A DNA stretch of 36,971 nucleotides from the NCBI GenBank assembly GCA_937981575.1, contig CALJNR010000111.1, forward strand, positions 1-36,971, given 5' to 3'. The notes beneath the pieces were generated by a model. The model was not told the origin of the DNA. It made no database searches and worked only from the letters and a program-made list of their open reading frames with translations. Numbering within the stretch: the stretch's first letter is position 1; each line of letters opens with the position of its first letter. This document shows positions 1 to 7,554 of this stretch, piece by piece. Origin of the DNA: an uncultured Clostridia bacterium (GTDB taxonomy: Bacteria > Bacillota > Clostridia > Lachnospirales > Cellulosilyticaceae). A program made the translations under genes and the position numbers.

Positions 1-16
1 GTGTTTTTTGCAAGAG

Positions 17-38
17 AAAATTCCTCAGTTTTGCAAAG
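17..38. repeat. IS21 terminal repeat, istB side
   Basis: This repeat is inverted relative to 2589-2610, with three central mismatches. A related copy pairs with 2612-2641. These are the likely transposase-binding repeats of the element. Confidence 0.75.
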
Positions 39-120
39 ATTTTTTCTCACCCCAAGGTGGGGAATTTTTGTGTGGCTTGCAGGCATATTTTATTTAAATC
101 TTCCACATTTATTCCACGGT

Positions 121-250
121 TCCCTTGACCATGAGCCTCCATTGGCATGCTTTCTGGCATCAGAAGCATTCACCTCTATTGCGAGCGGAGCTTCGAAGCT
201 GGTGATGCCTAAGCAAGCAGCTTAGCATGCCAATCCTCAAGGTCAAGGGA
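121..250. repeat. Large imperfect inverted repeat downstream of istB
   Basis: Nested arms pair across about 130 bp: TCCCTTGACC at 121-130 with 241-250, ATTGGCATGCT at 140-150 with 224-234, and GGCATCA at 156-162 with TGATGCC at 203-209. The self-palindrome AGCTTCGAAGCT sits at 189-200. No U-run follows on either strand, so it is not a standard terminator. It could be a structured 3' RNA of the IS transcript, a cruciform, or a small nested inverted-repeat element. It contains no convincing gene. Confidence 0.7.
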
Positions 251-278
251 CTTTCGCGGCATAAACGTTATTCACTTC

Positions 279-1001
279 TTAAATAATACTAGATTCTCTC
301 ATACGGTTGCTTGGGCCCGGAAAGAGTAACAGATGGCAATGATGCAGGATTCTGTCTAGTAGAGCTCCTGTCATCTGTTCGTCATAAAAAATGTTTACCC
401 AGCGTGAGAATTCGATGTTGGTATTAATAATCAATGTCTTTCTTTCGTAACACTCGGAGATTATCTCAAAAAGAAGCTGTGCTCCGGTTCTATCCAGCGG
501 AACATATCCCCATTCATCACATATAATTATTTCTGCCTTTCCTATTTGTTTCATTAGGGATGATAGAGTACCCATTTTCTTAGCTTCTGAAAGTTTGTTA
601 ACTAATGCTGCCGTTCGAAAAAACTTCGTTGGGATTCCTCTTTTACAGGCTTCTACACCAAGAGCAGTAGATAAGAATGTCTTGCCAGTTCCTACATTGC
701 CATACATAACGACATTGGTCTTGGTTTCTAAAAACTTTAGTTCTTTTAGATACTCAGGGGTAACCTCTCCTGGCAAGGTAATTTCATCAAATCTAAATCC
801 TTCAAAGGTTTTTGGTGAATAAAATCCAGCACTGCTTAAAAGCTTATTTTTGCGCACTTCTTCACGATGTTTTAGTTCTGCACTTAAGAGCTTATACAGA
901 TATTCCTGATGACTTCCTCCTACTACTAACTGAGCTTGATGAGCTAAGTTTTGACTAAGCTTAAGTTTCTTGCAGCATAGCTCTATTTCCTTATTTAACA
1001 T
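279..1001 (-). CDS. istB: IstB-like ATP-binding transposition helper
   Basis: AAA+ ATPase that assists the IS21 transposase in target selection. The Walker A motif GNVGTGKT lies near residue 100 and the Walker B stretch IIICDEWGYVPLD near residue 160, followed by the sensor region and a typical IstB C-terminus. A GTG at 1010 is in frame, but ATG 1001 sits about 8 bases after a GGAGG and is the better start, giving 240 residues, normal for the family. It overlaps the 3' end of istA by 11 bp, the usual coupling in IS21 elements. No frameshift is visible, so it looks intact. Confidence 0.93.
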   Translation of the reverse strand: MLNKEIELCCKKLKLSQNLAHQAQLVVGGSHQEYLYKLLSAELKHREEVRKNKLLSSAGFYSPKTFEGFRFDEITLPGEVTPEYLKELKFLETKTNVVMYGNVGTGKTFLSTALGVEACKRGIPTKFFRTAALVNKLSEAKKMGTLSSLMKQIGKAEIIICDEWGYVPLDRTGAQLLFEIISECYERKTLIINTNIEFSRWVNIFYDEQMTGALLDRILHHCHLLLFPGPSNRMRESSII

Positions 1002-2520
1002 ATCCTGCACCTCCGCCTAAAACAGCATCATACTTTGAAAAATCAGGTTTCACCTGTTCAAGTTTGGGGAGGTTTTTGGAAGTATTAATAGGAGGCAGTT
1101 CTTTAATGTTATGGTATATTTGTCTATAAAGATTCAAAAGGCTATCTACATCTACTGCATCATAGCACAGTGCTTTTTCTATCGTTTTTACGGCAGCTTC
1201 AAATCCACTTTTTTCTGTAAGAGATGCTATTATTCTAAGGATTTTGCCCTTATCTTCTTTGTTGCATCTATCTAGATAAGCTCTCATTTGCTCTGGAAAC
1301 AATGTATAAATACCGCTGTATTTGAAAGCTGAGGGCCGTAATGAAAGCTGTTGAAGATAGGGCAGCCACTGCATACTTTGTTGTTTATACTTTCCATAAA
1401 GCCGTTTATGTCGAACGATCTCACGATGACTTTCACTAAGTGGAATAACTTCACTAGATGTGATTTTAATAAGCACACTGGCATTTGCATATTTAGGAGA
1501 TATAGAGTATTCATGAAGTCCTTTATTTAGGCAAAAGCGGCCATAACCATTGGTTTTTACAATACAATATCTCGCTACATCCAATGCCACTTCCGGAAGC
1601 TTTAAAAGGACTTCTTTATCTCTTTCAAAGCGTTTTGATATTGTCTCATTATACCTGTAGTGACCTCTAAGAGCATCTTTATCACACTTAGCCAAAAGTT
1701 CTTCGTTAAATACTTGTAAAGAGGAGAATTCCGGGATAGGAACCAGCATATTTCTTCTATGATATCCAACTTTTCCTTCTACGCTGCCCTTTTCATGTCC
1801 TGCATCTGGATTGCAAAATGCTGCTTCAAAACCATAATGCTCTTGAAACCTTAGAAAAGAATCAGTTAAATCACGACCACCGCCTTTTAGTATTTTTGTA
1901 ACAATCGTTTTAGTATTATCAAACCATAGGCGGTTAGGTACTCCCACGATATGGTTAAATATGGCTATTAAGCCTTCGAATAAGCATTCCTGATTTTCAC
2001 CACGGAACAGCTGAAAATAACCCTTATTGCTGTATGGAAAAGAAAGGTTGAGATATTTACCGCTGAATAAAGCACCGTTTTCATAAAAGTCTGCATCTCC
2101 AAAGTCAACTTGTGCTTCACCTTGGAGATGTTCAAGTGGGAGATAGCCTTCTTTTTGTTTGAAAATCTCCGATTTCTTTTCAGCTACATAAGCCGCAACT
2201 GTTCTATAGGAGCAATCAAAACTTCCGTCATATTCCTCAACTAAACGGTCATAAACTCTCTTTGCAGTATGGCGCTGTTTTCTTCTAGCTTTTTTATCTG
2301 CTAGAAGCCATTCGTCTATTATTTCTTTATAAGGGTTTAACTTGGGGCAATTTTGTTTAGGGAGCTGTTCTAGAACAGGCTTTTTATTCCAGTCATTTTT
2401 GTTAATATATAACCTGATGGTTTTTCTATCAAAGCCTGTTTCTCTTGCTATTTGTGAAATATTTTTCCCTTCCTCAAAAAACATTTTTCTGATACTATGT
2501 ATTTGTGCCATTGTAAGCAT
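991..2520 (-). CDS. istA: IS21-family transposase IstA
   Basis: DDE transposase of 509 residues. An N-terminal helix-turn-helix (about residues 5-40, containing ISQIARETGFDRKTI) is followed by an rve-type catalytic core. Candidate acidic residues are D in QVDFGD (about 138), D in LWFDN (about 199) and E in GSVEGKVGYHRRN (about 246). The frame is open to 2619, but ATG 2520 is preceded by a strong GGAGGAAAGGAAGA site and begins MLTMAQIHSIRKM as IstA proteins do. Everything upstream overlaps the terminal repeats. Intact, so the element may still be mobile with IstB. Confidence 0.93.
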   Translation of the reverse strand: MLTMAQIHSIRKMFFEEGKNISQIARETGFDRKTIRLYINKNDWNKKPVLEQLPKQNCPKLNPYKEIIDEWLLADKKARRKQRHTAKRVYDRLVEEYDGSFDCSYRTVAAYVAEKKSEIFKQKEGYLPLEHLQGEAQVDFGDADFYENGALFSGKYLNLSFPYSNKGYFQLFRGENQECLFEGLIAIFNHIVGVPNRLWFDNTKTIVTKILKGGGRDLTDSFLRFQEHYGFEAAFCNPDAGHEKGSVEGKVGYHRRNMLVPIPEFSSLQVFNEELLAKCDKDALRGHYRYNETISKRFERDKEVLLKLPEVALDVARYCIVKTNGYGRFCLNKGLHEYSISPKYANASVLIKITSSEVIPLSESHREIVRHKRLYGKYKQQSMQWLPYLQQLSLRPSAFKYSGIYTLFPEQMRAYLDRCNKEDKGKILRIIASLTEKSGFEAAVKTIEKALCYDAVDVDSLLNLYRQIYHNIKELPPINTSKNLPKLEQVKPDFSKYDAVLGGGAGYVK

Positions 2521-2588
2521 TCTTCCTTTCCTCCTTGTCGTCTTGGTCGATAACAAGGATAAATGATTTGGTTGATGCCTGCAATGGC

Positions 2589-2641
2589 CTTTGCAATTTT
2601 GAGGAATTTTACTTTGCAAAAGTGGGGAATTTTATTTGCAA
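2589..2641. repeat. IS21 terminal repeats, istA side (two copies)
   Basis: Two tandem copies of a CTTTGCAA-N-GGAATTTT motif (2589-2610 and 2612-2634, with TTTGCAA again at 2635-2641) lie just upstream of istA. Both are inverted relative to 8-38. Confidence 0.7.
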
Positions 2642-2787
2642 CTTTGTCCTATTTAATTATGCAATAAATACTGGGCTGACATGGATATTTATCGTATTTT
2701 CTATTATAAGCAGATATTAATATTAACTGTTTGAAAGCAGTGAATGTAAAGAGCATATTTTCCAACAATAACTTGTTACATAACAGA

Positions 2788-2816
2788 TTGACTTTAGTCT
2801 TACATTATTATATGAT
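2788..2816 (+). promoter_or_regulatory. Sigma-A-type promoter of the symporter leader
   Basis: TTGACT at 2788-2793, a 17-bp spacer, then TATGAT at 2811-2816. Transcription would begin near 2823, about 15 bases before the glycine riboswitch. Confidence 0.75.
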
Positions 2817-2835
2817 AGGGAATAGGATTACATAA

Positions 2836-3024
2836 CTGGATGAAGCTATGCAGAAGAGAGACCCTATGGAAAGTCATTTGGTCCGCCGAAGGAGTAACGC
2901 TCTCAGGTACTTTTATAGTGTGACTGCATGGATGACAGAACTCTGGAGAGACCTTAAGTTGTAGGCGCCGAAGGGGCAAAAGCAGTATACTGTTTAATCT
3001 CTCAGGCAAAAGGACAGAGCTTTA
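2836..3024 (+). promoter_or_regulatory. Tandem glycine riboswitch
   Basis: Two consecutive gcvT-type aptamers. Aptamer 1 (about 2840-2927) has AAGAGAGACC at 2853-2862, CGCCGAAGGAGTAACGC near 2884-2900 and CTCAGG at 2902-2907. Aptamer 2 (about 2934-3022) has CTGGAGAGACC at 2943-2952, GCGCCGAAGGGGCAAAAGC near 2965-2983, and ATCTCTCAGGCAAAAGGAC ending at 3014. These are the signature conserved blocks of the glycine riboswitch. Its position before an AgcS symporter fits glycine sensing. No U-tailed terminator follows directly; the next helix is the 3087-3111 hairpin. Confidence 0.95.
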
Positions 3025-3086
3025 TACATTTTATAATTATTTGTATTAAGATTACATAATTTTGATACTTATGGTTGCAAGCAGCT

Positions 3087-3111
3087 ACATATAGATTCCA
3101 CATCTATATGT
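3087..3111 (+). promoter_or_regulatory. Hairpin competing with the G-element stem
   Basis: ACATATAGAT and ATCTATATGT form a perfect 10-bp stem with a five-base loop. It uses 3094-3104, the 5' arm of the G-element first stem, so the two structures exclude each other. No U-run follows. Confidence 0.5.
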
Positions 3112-3205
3112 TTAAGGTATTGACAATGGTACATGATGTGAAATCATTGTGAGAAACAATTTTGTATAGGTGAATAATCTAAGTTTATTTATTGTTTCTC
3201 TATAC
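3094..3205 (+). promoter_or_regulatory. G-element copy 1 (candidate structured leader RNA)
   Basis: First stem: GATTCCACATC (3094-3104) with GATGTGAAATC (3135-3145), 10 of 11 paired. The loop carries GTTTAA at 3110-3115 and a mini-hairpin ATG-GTA-CAT at 3126-3134. Second stem: GAGAAACAAT (3151-3160) with ATTGTTTCTC (3191-3200), followed by TATA rather than a U-run. Three further copies of this architecture occur at 16313-16423 (minus), 26586-26690 and 35561-35683. The family is not one I recognise. Confidence 0.65.
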
Positions 3206-3412
3206 AATCATGATTGTCGATAGAACAGAATGACGGCGATTACTATCAAGGCTTATGGAGTATTCAGAAGACTGCTGCAATAGGGCCTATTAGCTTGATA
3301 ATGCTAATTGAAATAATTGAGGTCATGACTGCTTAATATGTATATACATAGTCTAATAATACTTTAGGAGCTCCTACTATTTAAAAAATTTATTTGAGAG
3401 GGAGTTTTTTTT
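3206..3412 (+). other. Remainder of symporter leader, no gene
   Basis: About 200 bases of untranslated leader. Small palindromes are visible at 3279-3291 (AATAG/CTATT) and 3337-3350 (TATGTATATACATA, flanked by GACT and AGTC). There is no clear terminator and no open reading frame with a ribosome-binding site. Confidence 0.5.
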
Positions 3413-4768
3413 ATGGATTTTATTACTATTTTGAAGAGCGCTAATGATTTGATATGGGGGCCTCCGCTTCTTGCCCTCCTCGTTTGTACAGGTATTTTTC
3501 TTACTGTAAGATTAGGATTATTACAGGTTATTAAATTACCTAAAGCACTTAAGCTTATTTTTACTGCAGAGAACGAAGGGTCTGGAGATATTAATAGTTT
3601 TGGAGCCCTTTGTACAGCTTTAGCTGCAACCGTAGGTACAGGAAATATTGTTGGGGTATCGACAGCTATTGGTACTGGTGGCCCAGGGGCTTTATTTTGG
3701 ATGTGGACAGCAGCTTTCTTTGGAATGGCTACGAAATACGCAGAAGGTGTGCTTGCAATAAAATATAGATCTATTGATGCTAAGGGAGAAGTTTCAGGAG
3801 GCCCTATGTATTATATCGAAAAAGGGATGGGCAAAAAATTCAAACCTCTTGCCTTGTTTTTTGCAGCCAGTGGTATTTTAGTAGCACTTTTAGGGGTTGG
3901 TACATTTCCACAAGTTAATGCTATTGCAGAAAGCGTTAAGGGTGCTGCCGGAGTAGATGTTCGTATTACAGGAATTGTAATAGCAGTATGTGTTGCACTC
4001 GTTATATTTGGCGGAATAAAAAGTATTTCTAAGGTTTCAGAAAAGGTTGTTCCTTTTATGGCTGTTATTTATATTGTATTTACTGTAGCAATACTTATTT
4101 CAGCATCAGATCAGATTATTCCGGCGCTTATGTCAGTTTTTAAAGGTGCATTTACACCTAGTGCGGCTATTGGAGGATTTGCAGGAGCTGCAGTATCAAA
4201 AGCTATTCAGATGGGGATCGCAAGAGGTGTTTTCTCCAATGAATCAGGACTTGGAAGTGCCCCAATTGCAGCAGCAGCAGCAAAAACAAAATGGGCAGCA
4301 GAGCAAGGGCTTATTTCTATGACAGGAACTTTTATTGATACAATTATTATTTGTACTTTAACAGGTCTTAGTATTATTGTAACAGGAAGCTGGTATGGGG
4401 AAGCAAAAGGAGCTTTAGTGGCGCAACAAGCTTTTGCAAGTATACTGCCAACACTCGGACCAATACTTCTTACCCTATGTCTTACGCTTTTTGCTTTTAC
4501 AACTATTTTAGGCTGGTGCTACTATGGTGAGCGCTGTCTTGAATACATAGTAGGTGTAAAAGGAATTCAAGCGTATCGTGTTATTTTTGTATTAATGGTT
4601 GCTGCGGGAGCATTCATTAAGCTGGAAGCAATCTGGATTATTGCAGATATCTTCAACGGACTTATGGTATTCCCAAATCTTATTGCACTCCTTGCTTTAT
4701 CAGGAGTAGTAGTTAGTGAAACCAAAGCTTATATGGAATATAAAGCACAAGGTAAAAAAGCAGCCTAG
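3413..4768 (+). CDS. AgcS-type alanine/glycine:cation symporter
   Basis: Sodium- or proton-coupled small amino acid importer of the AGCS family, 451 residues and the expected length. About ten hydrophobic segments are visible. Family blocks include the N-terminal region containing GPPLLALLV, the ATVGTGNIVGVSTAIGTGGP loop (residues 72-91), and ARGVFSNESGLGSAPIAAAAA in the middle (from about residue 273). The start follows GAGAGGGAG. The gene is alone in its unit, behind a glycine riboswitch and G-element copy 1, with a terminator right after. The riboswitch suggests glycine (or alanine) as substrate. The G-element, shared with both glutamine synthetases, hints at a tie to nitrogen status. The substrate itself is inferred. 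Confidence 0.92.
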   Translation: MDFITILKSANDLIWGPPLLALLVCTGIFLTVRLGLLQVIKLPKALKLIFTAENEGSGDINSFGALCTALAATVGTGNIVGVSTAIGTGGPGALFWMWTAAFFGMATKYAEGVLAIKYRSIDAKGEVSGGPMYYIEKGMGKKFKPLALFFAASGILVALLGVGTFPQVNAIAESVKGAAGVDVRITGIVIAVCVALVIFGGIKSISKVSEKVVPFMAVIYIVFTVAILISASDQIIPALMSVFKGAFTPSAAIGGFAGAAVSKAIQMGIARGVFSNESGLGSAPIAAAAAKTKWAAEQGLISMTGTFIDTIIICTLTGLSIIVTGSWYGEAKGALVAQQAFASILPTLGPILLTLCLTLFAFTTILGWCYYGERCLEYIVGVKGIQAYRVIFVLMVAAGAFIKLEAIWIIADIFNGLMVFPNLIALLALSGVVVSETKAYMEYKAQGKKAA

Positions 4769-4799
4769 TAAGTTTTTATAAATCTAGCTTGTATTAAGC

Positions 4800-4845
4800 A
4801 AAAAGCACACTCTGAGTAGGCCAAAGCAATCAGAGTGTGCTTTTT
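4800..4845. terminator. Bidirectional intrinsic terminator
   Basis: AAAAAGCACACTCTGA at 4800-4815 pairs perfectly with 4830-4845 around a 14-base loop. It ends the symporter transcript on plus and the DUF523 transcript on minus, whose stop codon lies in the arm. Confidence 0.95.
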
Positions 4846-5284
4846 ATATATTTTCTTTCCAATTATGTTCATTGAATATTTGAATGTCTTGACCTTCAAG
4901 AAGTTCCGCCGTTATCCCATTTCCTAAAATTAAGTTTCCGGTAAAGGTACCATCGTATATTTTGCCGTAGCCGCAGGATGGGCTCTGTGATTTCAGTATT
5001 GCAGTTGTTATTCCAAGAGATTTGCATAAATGAAGCGTAAGCTGTGCACCCTTTTTAAATGCATCTGTTACGTCTTTGCTAGTTTTTGTAATGACCTTCC
5101 TTTCGCCATTCTCTGTTTTTATCATTTCTGCACATTCACGAGGGCAGCCAAGGCCGCCTAGAAGTTCTGGACATACAGGCAGGACCCTACCGCTTCGGAA
5201 AAGTTCTTCTAATTCTTCATTGGGCACATTATTGCCATCATATCGACATTTTACACCTACTAAACATGAACTAATAAGGTACAT
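4844..5284 (-). CDS. DUF523 family protein
   Basis: Small cysteine-rich cytoplasmic protein of 146 residues with the DUF523 pattern: SSCLVGVKCRYDG at the N-terminus, VCPELLGGLGCPRE near residue 37, and ILKSQSPSCGYG near residue 97. The spaced cysteines suggest a metal or Fe-S site, but the function is unknown. ATG 5284 is preceded by GGGAGG at 5 bases, and the start overlaps the end of the acetyltransferase gene by 14 bp, so the two are probably translationally coupled. Last gene of its transcript, with the stop inside the terminator. Confidence 0.88.
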   Translation of the reverse strand: MYLISSCLVGVKCRYDGNNVPNEELEELFRSGRVLPVCPELLGGLGCPRECAEMIKTENGERKVITKTSKDVTDAFKKGAQLTLHLCKSLGITTAILKSQSPSCGYGKIYDGTFTGNLILGNGITAELLEGQDIQIFNEHNWKENI

Positions 5285-6095
5285 AGGGTCCTCCCTTTAT
5301 GGCATCATGACAGCGCAGGCAGTTACTATCATGACAATGTGTTATCATTGGGTCTAGTTTTATGGCTTCAGTTACTTTGTCAATAAAGTACCTAAATGGA
5401 TAGATACGCCATATACTTTGTCCAACTGTTATAGATTTAGATAGATCACTTACAAAGGGCTCTAAGCTATTAAAGCCTTCAGAGCAGCTGCCAATTTCAG
5501 CTTCTATTGATTCTGTGTTTGAGATTTTTGCCCATTCTCTAAATAATCTTCTGCCAGCTAATTGTTCGGCAAAGTGAATAGGTGTTGTTTTTGTAAGATC
5601 GGTTCCCATTAGAATAATATGGGCATTGGGAAGGTCATAGAGCTTTCTCATGGGAGCATAAACATCTAGAGGTGCTTGATCTTTAATGATTTCTCTTGAT
5701 AAAGAACCGATCGCAGTAAAAGAATTAATCGGATGATTGCCGCGTAGGCTATCTGACATTTTTAGAATAGCTTTGGGTATAGCACCCATATCTGAAGAAA
5801 TAAATTGACTGCTTTTAGTAAAAGGAATAACATTTTCATCAGATAAATCAGGCATTGCTGAGTAATCACAACCGTTTTGCTGATACATTTTATCTTTTGG
5901 AGGCTTAACTTTTGCACTGTAGTAAAAAGTAGGAACAATAACTGTACAATTTTCATTCAATAATCCATTAATAACTGAATGTGGCCCTTCTTCAAGAGCC
6001 CCAAAAGACTTTAGAGAAGAATGAACGCAGATAGATGCACCATTCAGACCTAATTTTGAAATAGCTTGACGAATATCAACTTGTGTAACAATCAT
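5271..6095 (-). CDS. AAC(3)-family N-acetyltransferase
   Basis: Acetyl-CoA-dependent acetyltransferase of the antibiotic AAC(3)/FrbF/YokD family, 274 residues. Visible family marks: ICVHSSLKSFG near residue 22, the VIVPTFYYS segment near residue 53, HPINSFTAIG near residue 120, and the block IILMGTDLTKTTPIHFAEQL near residue 155. ATG 6095 follows AGAGGTG. The C-terminus is odd: the last about 25 residues hold THCHDSNCLRCHD, a Cys/His-rich tail that may bind metal. Many chromosomal members do not act on antibiotics, so resistance cannot be claimed. Coupled to the following DUF523 gene. Confidence 0.85.
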   Translation of the reverse strand: MIVTQVDIRQAISKLGLNGASICVHSSLKSFGALEEGPHSVINGLLNENCTVIVPTFYYSAKVKPPKDKMYQQNGCDYSAMPDLSDENVIPFTKSSQFISSDMGAIPKAILKMSDSLRGNHPINSFTAIGSLSREIIKDQAPLDVYAPMRKLYDLPNAHIILMGTDLTKTTPIHFAEQLAGRRLFREWAKISNTESIEAEIGSCSEGFNSLEPFVSDLSKSITVGQSIWRIYPFRYFIDKVTEAIKLDPMITHCHDSNCLRCHDAIKGGPYVPY

Positions 6096-6268
6096 TTATA
6101 TAACACCTCTTAAAGTTCAAATATTTTATCCAGATAAAGATCATTATTACTATAGGAATAAAGGAAATAATCCAGAAGATCTTTAAGCGTTTTGAGCCAA
6201 GTCAGTTTAGAGAGAATTCTTCCAATATTACTTTAGATAATTATAACTGGCAGCTAAAGAGCAGCTTT

Positions 6269-7132
6269 CTATATAAGCAGACCTTTAGCTATTTCATAAA
6301 CCTTTCCTCCAACTTTTATTACAGCTTTATCAGGGGAACCTGTTACATTAAGTTTAAGCAGTGAAGGACGTCCTATTTCTGCCCCCTGCATAATAGAAAC
6401 ATTAATCTCCCCACTCATATATTTATGTAAGTAACCACCAAAACAACCAGTTGCACTTCCTGTTGCAGCATCTTCAGCAATACCAAGGGTTGGGGCAAAC
6501 ATTCTAGAAGCAATTTGATGACTATCATCATATGGATCAAAACAAAACAGATAAAATGGCTTATGAATTTTACTCTTAAAGTATCTATTGTATTTATCTA
6601 TGTTTATACTTGCTTTTTTTAGTGCAGATAAGGTTTTAAGCGGTATAATCGTAAAATCCAATCCGGTAGATACGGTTTGAATAGGGTAACTATTATCGAG
6701 ATCATCTTCACTAAGATTTAATAGTTCAGCAATATCAGACGGCGGATAAGCTTCACCGAAGATTGCTGGGTTTTGTGTCATCCAAAGATAACCATCTGGA
6801 AGCACTTCTACTTTAATAGGTCCTACTTTTAATTCTAGAGTAACGGTGTTTCCTTGATTTTGCATATATTCTTGCCAAATGATATAGGCAGTTCCCAGTG
6901 TTGGGTGACCGGCAAAAGGAAGTTCTTCTTCAGGCGTAAATATTTTTACTTTATATCTATCACTGTTAGGCGTGGGAAATAAAATAAATGTAGTTTCTGA
7001 GAAGTTAAATTCTTTAGCAATTTTCTGCATTTCATCCTGACTTATTTCTTCCTCTACTATGATAGTAGCCAGTTGGTTGCCAGTATACTTGGATAAACCA
7101 AATACATCTGTTATATAAAATGTTTTGTGCAC
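6269..7132 (-). CDS. PhzF-family isomerase/epimerase-like protein
   Basis: Predicted cytoplasmic isomerase of the PhzF superfamily (diaminopimelate-epimerase fold), 287 residues. The motifs GNQLATII, FNFSETTF with the likely catalytic Glu near residue 46, AGHPTLGTA near residue 77, and EDAATGSATGCFGGYL near residue 220 are all present. The start follows AAGGAGGT. The substrate is unknown; nothing nearby suggests a phenazine pathway. It stands alone, with 173 bp of gene-free sequence before the acetyltransferase gene. Confidence 0.9.
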   Translation of the reverse strand: MHKTFYITDVFGLSKYTGNQLATIIVEEEISQDEMQKIAKEFNFSETTFILFPTPNSDRYKVKIFTPEEELPFAGHPTLGTAYIIWQEYMQNQGNTVTLELKVGPIKVEVLPDGYLWMTQNPAIFGEAYPPSDIAELLNLSEDDLDNSYPIQTVSTGLDFTIIPLKTLSALKKASINIDKYNRYFKSKIHKPFYLFCFDPYDDSHQIASRMFAPTLGIAEDAATGSATGCFGGYLHKYMSGEINVSIMQGAEIGRPSLLKLNVTGSPDKAVIKVGGKVYEIAKGLLI

Positions 7133-7153
7133 ACTATACCTCCTTAAAATGAT

Positions 7154-7315
7154 TTATACGATAACGTCTTCTTCTATAAGTTCATCTTCCTCACAAAACA
7201 GCGGAGAGTTACGAAGTAAAAACTTGCAGTATAATCTGCAAAGTACAGCTAGATAACTTACAAGAAGCAGTAAAAATGCAATGCCTACAATAACTTGCTT
7301 ATCTTTTATACACAT
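7154..7315 (-). CDS. 53-residue single-pass membrane peptide
   Basis: Small gene with ATG 7315 placed 7 bases after a strong GGAGG. One hydrophobic segment (about residues 7-28, VIVGIAFLLLVSYLAVLC) is followed by a basic stretch (residues 26-34) and an acidic tail, EEDELIEEDVIV. The positive-inside rule suggests the C-terminal part is cytoplasmic. It lies upstream of the PhzF-like gene on the same strand, 21 bp away, so the two may be cotranscribed. I do not recognise the family. A real small protein is likely given the ribosome-binding site and the clear topology. Confidence 0.6.
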   Translation of the reverse strand: MCIKDKQVIVGIAFLLLLVSYLAVLCRLYCKFLLRNSPLFCEEDELIEEDVIV

Positions 7316-7554
7316 TAAAATACCTCCAAATTAAAATGAACAAAAAGGAACAGTTAATTCATGATAAAACGATATGAGACCTCGGCATAGTTAGGTTTTG
7401 CCATCTTCAGTTATAATATGTAAATAATAAGCACTAATATGATAATAACACTATAGTTTAGTAGAAGTTGTATCAATTAAGCATGATCCTTAGCCAGCTT
7501 CTAGCTATTTTTATTGGAGGACAAGTCTTAAGCAGGGTGGAACTTTCTAGCAGC

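Larger units (their letters stand above)
8..2643 (-). mobile_element. IS21-family insertion sequence
   Basis: The element carries istA and istB on the minus strand with their usual overlap, bounded by related repeats. The 22-base stretch at 17-38 is inverted at 2589-2610 (19 of 22 matches), and 8-38 also pairs with 2612-2641, so the 2589-2643 end holds two copies of the repeat, as IS21 ends often do. The exact tips are not fixed. On the right a TGTCAGCC-like tip could end at 2681; on the left the tip is at or beyond position 1. No target-site duplication can be read because the left flank is outside the window. Confidence 0.85.

Noticed and set aside
1..225. Plus-strand open frame at the left edge
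   Set aside because: It covers the IS21 terminal repeats and the nested hairpin, has no ribosome-binding site and no recognisable protein.
2800..3009. Minus-strand open frame across the symporter leader
   Set aside because: It is antisense to the glycine riboswitch, with no ribosome-binding site.
5271..5330. CxxCH in the acetyltransferase tail as a cytochrome c site
   Set aside because: The protein has no signal peptide and belongs to a cytoplasmic acetyltransferase family, so a metal-binding or incidental motif is more likely.
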